DNA of 64,000 nucleotides, from NCBI RefSeq assembly GCF_018687195.1, contig NZ_CP061321.1, positions 62,001-126,000 of the forward strand, written 5' to 3'. The notes under the pieces are model-generated. The model was not told the origin of the DNA and ran no database searches. It saw nothing but the letters and a program-made list of their open reading frames with translations. Positions 51,255 through 59,368 of the stretch are shown here, one piece after another. Both the position numbers and the translations under genes were made by a program. Source of the stretch: Polynucleobacter sp. MWH-UH2A (GTDB lineage: Bacteria > Pseudomonadota > Gammaproteobacteria > Burkholderiales > Burkholderiaceae). Within the stretch, counting starts at the first letter, position 1. Each line of letters opens with the position of its first letter.

Positions 51255-51273
51255 GGTTAACTCGAGATTAACC
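51255..51273. promoter_or_regulatory. Inverted repeat between mscL and petA
   Basis: GGTTAA (51255-51260) and TTAACC (51268-51273) flank CTCGAGA. The dyad lies between two divergent genes and just upstream of the petA -35, so an operator is possible. It could also be chance; no regulator is linked. Confidence 0.3.
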
Positions 51274-51284
51274 CTATAACTTTC

Positions 51285-51312
51285 TTGCTTACCCCACTTT
51301 TTACTTTAAAAT
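51285..51312 (+). promoter_or_regulatory. Candidate petABC promoter
   Basis: TTGCTT (51285-51290), 16 bases, TAAAAT (51307-51312). The petA ATG lies about 45 bases downstream of the likely start site. Both boxes match the consensus at four or five of six positions. Confidence 0.5.
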
Positions 51313-51364
51313 CCTACCTTTAAGCAATTTCCACCCATAAATACCCTTTCTAGGAATTTTGTAA

Positions 51365-51967
51365 ATGAGTGACAAGCCCTGTATGGACAAGGATCGCCGT
51401 AATTGGTTGATCGCCACTTCCGCAGTTGGTGGTGTAGGCGCAGCAGCAGCCCTTTACCCGTTTGTAGACAGTTTTGAACCTTCTGAGCGCGCAAAAGCTG
51501 CTGGTGCGGCTGTTGAGATCGATATCACTGGCATGAAGCCTGATGAGATGAGAACTGTTGAGTGGCGTGGTAAGCCGGTATGGGTGATCCGACGTACACC
51601 TGAGCAAGTGGCTGAACTATCTAAGTTGGATGGTGAATTAGCAGACCCAAATTCTTTGCGCGATCCAGCTCAATTCACTCCTCCATATGCTCAAAACCAA
51701 TGGCGCTCAATTAAGCCTGAGTACCTTGTGGTTGTGGGTATTTGTACTCATTTAGGCTGCTCTCCAACCGCAAAATTCGAAGCAGGCCCACAACCTTCTT
51801 TGCCAAACACTTGGCCGGGTGGTTTTCTATGCCCATGCCATGGATCTACTTTTGATATGGCAGGACGTGTTTACAAGAACAAGCCTGCTCCAGACAATCT
51901 TGAAGTGCCTCCTCATATGTATTTGAGTGATACCAAGATTCTGATTGGCGAAGATAAGAAGGCCTAA
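51365..51967 (+). CDS. petA: Cytochrome bc1 complex, Rieske iron-sulfur subunit
   Basis: Carries the 2Fe-2S cluster that takes the first electron from ubiquinol. A twin-arginine signal (DKDRRNWLIATSAVGGVGAA, about residues 9-28) also serves as membrane anchor. The cluster motifs are CTHLGC and CPCHGS (about residues 129-134 and 157-162). It has 200 residues. It is a likely substrate of the TatABC system encoded at 44.3-45.9 kb. First of the petABC operon. Confidence 0.97.
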   Translation: MSDKPCMDKDRRNWLIATSAVGGVGAAAALYPFVDSFEPSERAKAAGAAVEIDITGMKPDEMRTVEWRGKPVWVIRRTPEQVAELSKLDGELADPNSLRDPAQFTPPYAQNQWRSIKPEYLVVVGICTHLGCSPTAKFEAGPQPSLPNTWPGGFLCPCHGSTFDMAGRVYKNKPAPDNLEVPPHMYLSDTKILIGEDKKA

Positions 51968-51977
51968 GGAGAGATAA

Positions 51978-53378
51978 ATGGCATTTCAAGAAAAACAAGT
52001 TCCAGCCAACGCTCCAGTAGCCCAAAAAGTATTGGCTTGGGTTGATTCCCGTTTCCCGTTGACGTCTTCAATTAAGGCGCACTTAACCGAGTATTACGCA
52101 CCTAAGAATCTGAATTTTTGGTACTTTTTTGGCTCTTTAGCTATTGTCGTTCTAGCGCTCCAGATCATTACTGGCATTTTCTTGGTGATGAACTACAAAC
52201 CAGATGCTGCCAAAGCATTTGAGTCTGTTGAGTACATCATGCGTGAAGTGCCATGGGGTTGGTTGATTCGTTACCTCCACTCTACGGGCGCATCCATGTT
52301 CTTCGTGGTGGTCTATTTGCATATGTTCCGTGGCTTGATTTATGGTTCATATCGCAAGCCACGGGAGCTCATCTGGATTTTTGGTTGTGCAATCTTCTTG
52401 TGCTTGATGGGTGAAGCCTTCTTTGGTTACTTACTCCCATGGGGTCAGATGTCATATTGGGGCGCACAAGTGATCGTGAACTTGTTCTCCGCAATTCCAT
52501 TTATCGGCCCAGATCTTTCTTTATGGTTGCGTGGTGACTATGTTGTAGGTGATGCAACATTAAATCGCTTCTTTGCGTTCCACGTTATTGCTATCCCATT
52601 GCTATTGATTGGTTTAGTTGCTGCTCACATCATTGCTTTGCATGAAGTCGGCTCAAACAATCCTGATGGCGTAGAGATTAAAGAGAGTTTGGATGCCAAT
52701 GGCCATCCAGTGGATGGAATTCCGTTCCACCCTTATTACACAGTTCATGATGTGTTTGGTTTGGGCGTGTTCTTGATGGTATTTGCTTGCATCGTATTCT
52801 TCGCCCCAGAAATGGGTGGATATTTCCTTGAGGCGAATAACTTCATTCCTGCAAATCCCTTGCAAACGCCTCCGCACATTGCACCGGTTTGGTACTTCAC
52901 ACCGTTTTATTCAATGTTGCGTGCGACAACTTCTAACTTCTTGTTGCCGTTGTGGATTTTCTTGGCGGTGATTTTGGGTATGTTTGCAAAGAGCTCGAGT
53001 GATAAGAGGGTGAAAGCAATCTGCGCAGCTATTGCAGTAGTGTTGGCTGGCGGCTTCTATTTATTTGACGCGAAGTTCTGGGGTGTTGTAATCATGGGCG
53101 GTTCTGTTGTGATCATGTTCTTCTTGCCTTGGCTTGATAAATCACCAGTTAAATCGATTCGCTATCGCCCACAATTCCATAAATATATTTATGGTGTTTT
53201 TGTGGTGAGCTTTGTGATTTTGGGTTACTTGGGAATTCAGCCACCATCACCAGTCTTTGAAAAGATTTCTCAGATTTGTACGATTTACTATCTGGGCTTC
53301 TTCTTGGCAATGCCGTTCTGGAGCAAGCTTGGCACTTTCAAGTCTGTTCCAACACGCGTTACTTTTAAGTCCCATTAA
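51978..53378 (+). CDS. petB: Cytochrome bc1 complex, cytochrome b subunit
   Basis: The dihaem membrane core of the complex holding both quinone sites. It has 466 residues. Haem-ligand histidines are in RYLHSTGASMFF and VYLHMF on helix B and in FAFHVIAIP and AAHIIALHEVG on helix D. The quinol-oxidation loop motif reads PVWY (IAPVWYFTPFY) in place of the common PEWY. The C-terminal third has further membrane segments as in split-free proteobacterial cytochrome b. It follows petA by ten bases with AAGGAGAG. Confidence 0.97.
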   Translation: MAFQEKQVPANAPVAQKVLAWVDSRFPLTSSIKAHLTEYYAPKNLNFWYFFGSLAIVVLALQIITGIFLVMNYKPDAAKAFESVEYIMREVPWGWLIRYLHSTGASMFFVVVYLHMFRGLIYGSYRKPRELIWIFGCAIFLCLMGEAFFGYLLPWGQMSYWGAQVIVNLFSAIPFIGPDLSLWLRGDYVVGDATLNRFFAFHVIAIPLLLIGLVAAHIIALHEVGSNNPDGVEIKESLDANGHPVDGIPFHPYYTVHDVFGLGVFLMVFACIVFFAPEMGGYFLEANNFIPANPLQTPPHIAPVWYFTPFYSMLRATTSNFLLPLWIFLAVILGMFAKSSSDKRVKAICAAIAVVLAGGFYLFDAKFWGVVIMGGSVVIMFFLPWLDKSPVKSIRYRPQFHKYIYGVFVVSFVILGYLGIQPPSPVFEKISQICTIYYLGFFLAMPFWSKLGTFKSVPTRVTFKSH

Positions 53379-53409
53379 TCGAGAATCTAGAGAGAAATTA
53401 GGAACTAGT

Positions 53410-54183
53410 ATGAAACGAATTCTGCAAACTTTGATGGGCGTCTGCCAGGCGGCAGTATTAGCTGGCGCCCTTGGTTTAAGTGTGAATGTGAGCGCGAATG
53501 AAGGCGGGTTTCCATTAGATACGGCACCCAACCGCGTAAGTAGCAATGCTTCTTTGCAAAATGGTGCAAAGCTGTTTGTGAACTATTGCTTGAACTGCCA
53601 TGCAGCTTCCAGCATGCGTTACAACCGCTTGCGTGATATTGGGTTAACAGATCAGGAAATCAAAGATAACCTCATCTTGAACGATGCCAAAGTTGGCGAT
53701 TTGATGACAATCTCAATGACGCCAAAAGAAGGCAAGGCATTCTTTGGAAAAAATCCTCCAGATTTATCTGTAGAGGCTCGTGCACGTGGAACTGATTGGC
53801 TCTATACCTATCTGCGTACTTTCTACAAAGACGATGCTACTCAGACTGGTTGGAATAATTTGGTATACCCAAGCGTAGGTATGCCTCATGTTCTATGGCA
53901 GCTTCAGGGCGAGCGTGCGGCTAAGTTTGAAGAGCGCAAAGACCCGCATGATGAAGGTAAGATGGAAAAAGTCTTTGTTGGGTTTGAGCAGTTAACGCCA
54001 GGCACAATGAAGCCGCAAGAATATGATGACAATATTGCTGATTTAGTGGCGTTTATGTCTTGGATGGCTGAGCCAGTCCAACTTGAGCGCAAGCGTCTTG
54101 GCGTTGTTGTGCTGATTTTCTTAGCCATCTTCACACTATTGGCTTGGCGTCTGAACAAGGCTTACTGGAAAGATATTCATTGA
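53410..54183 (+). CDS. petC: Cytochrome bc1 complex, cytochrome c1 subunit
   Basis: Accepts the electron from the Rieske protein and passes it to soluble cytochrome c. I take the ATG at 53410 (257 residues) after AAATTAGGAACTAGT; a longer frame overlaps petB and would have no sensible signal. A signal peptide ends near VSANEGG, the haem motif is CLNCHA (about residues 62-67), an axial Met is likely in PSVGMPHVLW-nearby sequence, and a C-terminal anchor RLGVVVLIFLAIFTLLAW follows. An 11-bp hairpin lies just after the stop. Confidence 0.96.
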   Translation: MKRILQTLMGVCQAAVLAGALGLSVNVSANEGGFPLDTAPNRVSSNASLQNGAKLFVNYCLNCHAASSMRYNRLRDIGLTDQEIKDNLILNDAKVGDLMTISMTPKEGKAFFGKNPPDLSVEARARGTDWLYTYLRTFYKDDATQTGWNNLVYPSVGMPHVLWQLQGERAAKFEERKDPHDEGKMEKVFVGFEQLTPGTMKPQEYDDNIADLVAFMSWMAEPVQLERKRLGVVVLIFLAIFTLLAWRLNKAYWKDIH

Positions 54184-54184
54184 T

Positions 54185-54210
54185 AATTGAGGTCCTTACG
54201 GACCTCAATT
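54185..54210 (+). terminator. Hairpin after petC
   Basis: AATTGAGGTCC (54185-54195) is the perfect inverse of GGACCTCAATT (54200-54210), loop TTAC. No T run follows, so it may stabilise the 3' end or need a factor to terminate. Confidence 0.5.
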
Positions 54211-54270
54211 AAATAGTGATTTAAGTTGGTGTTTTGTTGTATTGAAGTAGAAATTTAAGGAAATAAATTT

Positions 54271-54882
54271 ATGATGGTGTTGTACTCGGGCACAAATTGC
54301 CCATTCTCGCAACGCTGCCGTTTGGTGCTTTTCGAAAAAGGCATGGATTTTGAAATCCGCGATGTTGATTTATTCAATAAGCCAGAAGATATCTCAGTAA
54401 TGAATCCTTATGGCCAAGTTCCGATCTTGGTTGAGCGCGATTTAATTTTGTATGAGTCAAATATCATTAATGAATATATTGATGAGCGTTTTCCGCATCC
54501 ACAGTTAATGCCCCCTGACCCAGTTGCTCGCGCACGCGCACGTCTATTTCTCTTTAATTTTGAAAAAGAGTTATTTGTGCACGTAGCTGCCTTAGAAAAT
54601 GAAAAAGGTAAGGCAGCCGAAAAAACACACGACAAAGCACGTTTAGCAATTCGTGATCGCTTGACACAACTCGCGCCTATTTTTGTAAAAAATAAGTATA
54701 TGCTTGGCGATGAGTTCTCAATGCTTGATGTGGCTATTGCCCCATTGTTGTGGCGTCTTGAGCATTACGGAATCGACTTATCACGCAATGCCGCACCTCT
54801 TTTAAAGTATGCGGAGCGTATTTTCAGTAGACCCGCTTACATTGAGGCATTAACTCCTTCCGAGAAGGTAATGCGTCGCTAA
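54271..54882 (+). CDS. sspA: Stringent starvation protein A homologue
   Basis: A glutathione-S-transferase-fold protein that in Escherichia coli binds RNA polymerase and helps stationary-phase and acid survival. Thioredoxin-like N-terminal half with YSGTNCPFSQRCRLVLFEKG and GQVPILVERDLILYESNIIN, then the all-helical C-terminal half with YMLGDEFSMLDVAIAPLLWR. It has 203 residues. The start could be either of two adjacent ATGs. Followed by sspB after 21 bases, the usual pair; in many betaproteobacteria they lie directly after petABC. Confidence 0.95.
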   Translation: MMVLYSGTNCPFSQRCRLVLFEKGMDFEIRDVDLFNKPEDISVMNPYGQVPILVERDLILYESNIINEYIDERFPHPQLMPPDPVARARARLFLFNFEKELFVHVAALENEKGKAAEKTHDKARLAIRDRLTQLAPIFVKNKYMLGDEFSMLDVAIAPLLWRLEHYGIDLSRNAAPLLKYAERIFSRPAYIEALTPSEKVMRR

Positions 54883-54903
54883 GCGGTGTCGCTATAAGTC
54901 AGA

Positions 54904-55311
54904 ATGTCTGACATTCCGAGCAACAAACCCTATCTAATCCGTGCCCTACATCAGTGGTGCACGGATTTTGGTTTTACGCCTTTTATAGCCGTATTTGTGG
55001 ATGCCAGAGTTGAGGTGCCGCTAGAGTATGTCAAGAATAATGAGATCGTGCTTAATCTGTCACTTGAAGCTTGCCATCAGCTCCAAATTGAAAATGACTG
55101 CATCAGTTTTCAGGCGAGGTTTGGTGGTATTCCTAGAAGGATCATGGCGCCTGTTAGTCATGTGCTTGCAATCTACGCTCGAGAAAATGGGCAGGGGATG
55201 TCATTTCCGTTTGAGTCTGATTGTGTAAAGAATTTGAATATTGCTGACGATGTCTATAAAGACCCTGAAAAACCAAAATCTGGCAAGCCGTTTTTAAAAA
55301 TTGTGAAATAA
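54904..55311 (+). CDS. sspB: ClpXP adaptor protein SspB
   Basis: Delivers SsrA-tagged proteins to ClpXP. The dimeric SspB fold is seen in KPYLIRALHQWCTDFGFTPF, VPLEYVKNNEIVLNLS, ISFQARFGG and PRRIMAPVSHVLAIYARENG. The C-terminal tail ends FLKIVK, matching the ClpX-binding end of SspB (LRVVK type). It has 135 residues. The next gene starts only eight bases after its stop. Confidence 0.95.
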   Translation: MSDIPSNKPYLIRALHQWCTDFGFTPFIAVFVDARVEVPLEYVKNNEIVLNLSLEACHQLQIENDCISFQARFGGIPRRIMAPVSHVLAIYARENGQGMSFPFESDCVKNLNIADDVYKDPEKPKSGKPFLKIVK

Positions 55312-55319
55312 GGATTTCG

Positions 55320-56285
55320 ATGAAATTTTCTATAGAGCGTATTCATGAGATAGCTTCGAAAATTTCTCAAAAGAAATGGGGGCTTTTGAAGCAGAGGTCG
55401 CCAATAAGAGAATTTAATGCTTACCCAAATGTGCTTTGTGTATTTCAAACTTTTAATAAATCACATCTAATAAGATTGGTTCTTAATCCCTTCATAAAAA
55501 AAGGATTTAAAAATATTATGCTATTCGCAGATGGCTGCATAGATAGCACATTGACCAAGGCACACTCTATTTTAAAGGGTAAAAATCATACAGTCATTGC
55601 GGTTAATGATTTGCATGAGATAAAAAATTATCGGTTTGCATTAAATTCTGAAGCGGCAAAAAATTGTGAATTTGCCTTGTTAATGCAAGATGATGATTTA
55701 TATCCAATGGATTTTTCATGGCTCGATTATGGCTTGGAAATGATGAGAAGAGATCCCAAATTGATTGTTATCGGGTTTAACAAAGCAATAAACTACATCC
55801 AAATGAGGTCTGCAAATGAAACTTTTGAATCCGATACCTTTGCTATGCGCGATGGCCTGGTTGGGATGCCAAATAGTTGGTTTGGGCGAATTGTTACGAC
55901 ACCAATTAATGATGGTCCTTTTCAATATTGTCAAACGGTTACAAGGGCCCCACATCTAATTAGAATCTCAAGTTTCAATGAATTAACTGGCTTCGACTTT
56001 TCTTTTGAGCCTTATCATGACGATGATACAAATTATTGTTTTGAGTTATGGGCCAAGGGCTTTAGGGTCGGCTACATTGGTGGCGTTCCGATTGCCAGAG
56101 ATATTGGTGTAGGCGGCATGCGGTTAAGTGAAAGCTTGATGATAAATAAACGCCCAATTCATTTAAAGCGAAATCACAACATCTTATTCGAACGATATGG
56201 AGATTTTATTAACTCGGGAGCTCTTGATGAGCTGGTAGAGGATGCCAATGAGAGGTTGCTAGAAGATTCACCTAGTGGAAAATAG
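55320..56285 (+). CDS. Putative GT-A glycosyltransferase (GT2-like)
   Basis: No named family is certain. The 321-residue protein shows a GT-A layout: LCVFQTFNKSHLIRLVLNPF as first Rossmann strand and helix, MLFADGCIDST, an acidic metal-binding motif LMQDDDLYP (DDD at 124-126), and a later GFDFSFEPYHDDDTNYCFELWAKGFRVGYI block typical of GT2 acceptors. No membrane segment or signal. AAGGATTTCG before the ATG overlaps the gap after sspB, so it looks cotranscribed with sspAB although unrelated in role. AT-rich compared with sspB. Confidence 0.65.
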   Translation: MKFSIERIHEIASKISQKKWGLLKQRSPIREFNAYPNVLCVFQTFNKSHLIRLVLNPFIKKGFKNIMLFADGCIDSTLTKAHSILKGKNHTVIAVNDLHEIKNYRFALNSEAAKNCEFALLMQDDDLYPMDFSWLDYGLEMMRRDPKLIVIGFNKAINYIQMRSANETFESDTFAMRDGLVGMPNSWFGRIVTTPINDGPFQYCQTVTRAPHLIRISSFNELTGFDFSFEPYHDDDTNYCFELWAKGFRVGYIGGVPIARDIGVGGMRLSESLMINKRPIHLKRNHNILFERYGDFINSGALDELVEDANERLLEDSPSGK

Positions 56286-56287
56286 TT

Positions 56288-56638
56288 ATGATAATAGCAT
56301 CGATTCTTTTCGTATCATTATTCTTTCTTTTTTTGGCGCTGCCATTAAAAAATTTCCTAGAAATTAATCGTGAGCATAAAAAAGCGATTGCTTGGGAGAG
56401 CTGGCTTGAAAATAAACCCAGCAAAGAAATGTACTGTGAGCAACATGGCTGCCCTCTTGATGCCCCAGTTTGTGATTATTGCGGATCTAAAAGGCAGTTA
56501 CCAAGCCTAGAGATGGTAATTGTTTCTCAACCAAAGTTTGGATTTTTTTCCAATACTTTTGAAGGCTATATGCACTACAAAACATATATTTGCACTGGTT
56601 GTGGTTGCGAGCTTTTTAGGGAAAAGTATGAGGCATGA
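56288..56638 (+). CDS. Small membrane-anchored zinc-ribbon protein, unknown
   Basis: A 116-residue protein not recognised. One N-terminal membrane helix (about residues 2-20), then a charged helix. Two cysteine pairs follow, Cys62/Cys65 (CDYC) and Cys102/Cys105 (CTGC), spaced like a zinc ribbon, with extra cysteines at 50, 55 and 107. The membrane orientation is uncertain; a reducing cytoplasmic location of the cysteines is more likely. It starts two bases after the previous gene and overlaps the next one by 11 bases, so it belongs to the glycosyltransferase string. Confidence 0.7.
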   Translation: MIIASILFVSLFFLFLALPLKNFLEINREHKKAIAWESWLENKPSKEMYCEQHGCPLDAPVCDYCGSKRQLPSLEMVIVSQPKFGFFSNTFEGYMHYKTYICTGCGCELFREKYEA

Positions 56639-57437
56639 GTCTAATATTCCAATCGCCGCTTTAATTTCTGTTTGTTGTTTAAAGGACATTGCAGTTTGGA
56701 AAGTTGCCGCCCCAAGAATTGTTTCAAATATATTGGCAAAAAAGTATTATGTTGTAGTGCCAAAAATGGAAATTGAAATTTTTAAGAAAAATACGCCATC
56801 TTTATTTGAGGTCGTTGACGAGGAGGAGGTAATAAAAGGTGTTGATTTAGACTATGTTATGAACTTTATGCCCCTTGGAAATAAGGGTAGAGCTGGATGG
56901 TATTTTCAGCAATTCCTTAAAATAGGTTTGGCAGAAAAATTATCTATTGCAGATGAAGATATTATTGTTATTTGGGATGCGGATACTGTGCCGCTGAAGG
57001 AGATAATTTTTTTTAATGAGGGTAAGATCAATTTGTTTATTGGCTCTGAGTATCATCCCCCATATTTTGAATTACTTCATCGGCTAACTGGCTTTGGAAA
57101 ACTATTTGAGTTTAGTTTTATAGCGCAATCTATAGCCTTTAAAAAAAAATGGCTTTGCGAGTTTCTATTTTGCTTAAGCGCAAATGGAAAGTTGTGGTAT
57201 GAACATATACTTGAGAAGGCTGACCTATCACAGATATCTGGTTTTAGCGAGTATGAATCATTAGGTACATATATGATGCAACTCCATTCGGATGAGATAT
57301 TAATATCTGATCAAGCATGGGAAAGGCGCGGCTCCCAACGTTTTAAAGGTGGTAATTTATCTTTAAAATGGATTGATCCATTTGGGCAGGCCAATCCGAG
57401 TTTAGCTTTTATTACATTTGAAGATTGGGTTGAGTAG
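56628..57437 (+). CDS. Putative glycosyltransferase, DUF6492-like
   Basis: A 269-residue protein starting at MRHESNIPIAAL within the end of the zinc-ribbon gene; the frame is open further upstream, but that part is only the other gene read in another frame. The block GRAGWYFQQFLKIGLAEKLS followed by IVIWDADTVPL (DAD near residues 117-119) recalls the DUF6492 proteins, a nucleotide-sugar transferase-like fold. The C-terminal half is aromatic-rich. The family call is from memory of the pattern. Ends 36 bases before a tRNA gene. Confidence 0.6.
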   Translation: MRHESNIPIAALISVCCLKDIAVWKVAAPRIVSNILAKKYYVVVPKMEIEIFKKNTPSLFEVVDEEEVIKGVDLDYVMNFMPLGNKGRAGWYFQQFLKIGLAEKLSIADEDIIVIWDADTVPLKEIIFFNEGKINLFIGSEYHPPYFELLHRLTGFGKLFEFSFIAQSIAFKKKWLCEFLFCLSANGKLWYEHILEKADLSQISGFSEYESLGTYMMQLHSDEILISDQAWERRGSQRFKGGNLSLKWIDPFGQANPSLAFITFEDWVE

Positions 57438-57452
57438 TATTTAAGGCAAAAA

Positions 57453-57463
57453 TAATGTAAAAT
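57453..57463 (+). promoter_or_regulatory. Possible tRNA-Thr promoter -10 region
   Basis: TAATGT (57453-57458) lies 17 bases after TTGAGT (57430-57435, overlapping the preceding stop codon). TAAAAT at 57458-57463 is an alternative -10 that would start transcription two or three bases before the tRNA. Neither is strong. Confidence 0.3.
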
Positions 57464-57472
57464 TATTAGAAT

Positions 57473-57548
57473 GCCCCTTTAGCTCATCTGGTAGAGCAAC
57501 TGATTTGTAATCAGTAGGTGGTCTGTTCGAGTCGGACAAGGGGCACCA
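57473..57548 (+). tRNA. tRNA-Thr, anticodon UGU
   Basis: A complete 76-base cloverleaf. Acceptor arms GCCCCTT (57473-57479) and AAGGGGC (57538-57544), D arm with AGCTCATCTGGTAGAGC, anticodon stem ACTGA/TCAGT with loop TTTGTAA (anticodon TGT), and T arm GTCTGTTCGAGTCGGAC. A discriminator A and an encoded CCA (57546-57548) follow. It lies between two glycosyltransferase-like genes and reads Thr ACA codons, with wobble. Confidence 0.97.
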
Positions 57549-57586
57549 CTATTGTGTGGCAATAATTTGACAAGATAAGTTGGCCA

Positions 57587-59368
57587 GTGTCTCAAGTAAA
57601 TATAATTCTTATCCACTTGGGCTCAGGTGAGCTTCCAATGCATTTGATAGAGTCTATTAAGATTTTAGTCCGCATTGCATCTAGGTCAAAAATTCATTTG
57701 TTAATAAATAGGTCAAATGCGCAAAGTTTCTCGCATACATCAATCTTAAATAAGATAAATCTAATATTTGTTGAAGACATTAATGAGAGCGTCGAAACAA
57801 AGGCTTTTTCCGCTTTAACAACGCTCGACAAAAAGTTTAGAGATGGCTTTTGGTTTAATGCTTCAAATAGATTTCACGTTTTAGCAGACTACATTAATCA
57901 ACACTCAATTTGTAATGTACTGCATTTAGAAAATGATTATGTTATTTATTTTGATCCCAGTAACTACTTAAGTAGTTTTGAGGGATATTCTGAATTTTCC
58001 GTACCGCTGGATCGAGTTAGAGCTATTCCAGGCGTAGTTTGGATTAAAAACCCTGCTGTGGCAAAAGACTTATCCAGACATCTATTAGAAAATCCAGCCA
58101 ACAATGACATGTTAAATTTGGGTGAATTTGTTAGGAAATATAAATATGCGAAGCCATTGCCAACAATCCCCCCGCAATTAGTGAGAAGTTATGGGGCAGA
58201 TTTTAAGAGATATGCTCAAGGCTATGAGATTTTTCATGGCATCTTTGATGCCGCTGCAATTGGCCAATACATTGGGGGTGTGCATTGGCTAAACAATCCA
58301 AACGATACTTTATTCTTTTCAAACGAATCTAGTGATTTAAGAATGGAGGATGCTCATTTTACTTGGGGGGCTTCTTCAGGAGTTAGGTCGCCCTTTCTTA
58401 CTATTGATCAAGATCTAATTCCGATTTTAGGTGTTCATGCACACTCTAAAGATTTAAATGGAGTTTCTCCATTTAATAGTGGGGTGCCGGATTCGATTGA
58501 GTCAATTGTTACGGGGGAGAAAATTCAATCAATTGCTGATCTAACTATTGCTACTAAAGAAATTGTTGATTTTCATGGCAGAGAAAACATTAAATCAAGG
58601 GATCTAATCATACTAGATCAAGATCATGCTGGAAACTTCCTTTTTCCATCGGAAAAAGTCATTAACGAGATATCAAAAAACAAGATATTGTTTGTCTATA
58701 CTCACTTGATCCCTTTTTTTAAAAAATATATTGCACCGCGACTCAAGTATGATTTTATTTTAATTTCCCATAATTCTGATCATTCGGTGACCATCAATGA
58801 TCTTGGATTATTAAATAATCCTGCCTTAATAGCTTGGTTCGCACAAAATTGTGAATTTGCGCATGAAAAATTAAAGTCTATACCTATTGGATTAGAGAAT
58901 AAACAGTGGGGTGCAGGTAAGACCAATCAAATTTTTTCTGTTGCAAAGAATAATTTACATAGAAGACTGGTATATTTAAATTTCTCCATCAATACTCACA
59001 TTGCCCGTTTAAAAGCATTCAACATATGTTCAAAAATACCAGGAGTGACTATTGAAAGTGGCCTGGATTATGGTGAATATCTAAAGAACCTTGCGAATCA
59101 TAAATTTGCTATATGCCCTAGAGGCAATGGAATTGATACACACCGTTTTTGGGAGTGCCAGTACTTGGGCGTAATTCCAATAATTCTTAAAAGTGATTGG
59201 ACTGGCTCCTATTCTGATTATCCTGTGCTCATAGTTGAGTCATGGGAGAATTTAACTGGTTTGGATTTGGAAAAGATGTATATACGAATAGCAAATAAAT
59301 CATTTACTAGATTTTCCCTGAATATGAATAATATTTCAAAAGCCATTATCGAAAGTTGTGTTTTATGA
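57587..59368 (+). CDS. Two-domain putative glycosyltransferase with exostosin-like C-terminus
   Basis: A 593-residue protein starting at GTG 38 bases after the tRNA. The first half (about 1-300) looks like a GT-A-type fold with LHLENDYVIYFDP (114-124) as acidic motif and a later block around GVHWLNNPNDTLFF. The second half (about 340-593) resembles exostosin/GT47 domains, with HKFAICPRGNGIDTHRFWEC and QYLGVIPIIL near residue 505-535. This C-terminal core recurs in the protein at 60052. No signal peptide or membrane segment. It may be a bifunctional cytoplasmic transferase. Confidence 0.65.
   Translation: MSQVNIILIHLGSGELPMHLIESIKILVRIASRSKIHLLINRSNAQSFSHTSILNKINLIFVEDINESVETKAFSALTTLDKKFRDGFWFNASNRFHVLADYINQHSICNVLHLENDYVIYFDPSNYLSSFEGYSEFSVPLDRVRAIPGVVWIKNPAVAKDLSRHLLENPANNDMLNLGEFVRKYKYAKPLPTIPPQLVRSYGADFKRYAQGYEIFHGIFDAAAIGQYIGGVHWLNNPNDTLFFSNESSDLRMEDAHFTWGASSGVRSPFLTIDQDLIPILGVHAHSKDLNGVSPFNSGVPDSIESIVTGEKIQSIADLTIATKEIVDFHGRENIKSRDLIILDQDHAGNFLFPSEKVINEISKNKILFVYTHLIPFFKKYIAPRLKYDFILISHNSDHSVTINDLGLLNNPALIAWFAQNCEFAHEKLKSIPIGLENKQWGAGKTNQIFSVAKNNLHRRLVYLNFSINTHIARLKAFNICSKIPGVTIESGLDYGEYLKNLANHKFAICPRGNGIDTHRFWECQYLGVIPIILKSDWTGSYSDYPVLIVESWENLTGLDLEKMYIRIANKSFTRFSLNMNNISKAIIESCVL

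Noticed and set aside
53257-53409. 51-codon N-terminal extension of cytochrome c1
   Set aside because: It overlaps the petB 3' end in another frame and would hide the signal peptide that starts at 53410.
56520-56627. Upstream extension of the DUF6492-like gene overlapping the zinc-ribbon gene
   Set aside because: It is the shadow of the zinc-ribbon gene in another frame; the ATG at 56628 gives a normal overlap.
57545-57565. Hairpin CCAC-TATTGT-GTGG after the tRNA as a terminator
   Set aside because: Four-base stem overlapping the encoded CCA and no T run.
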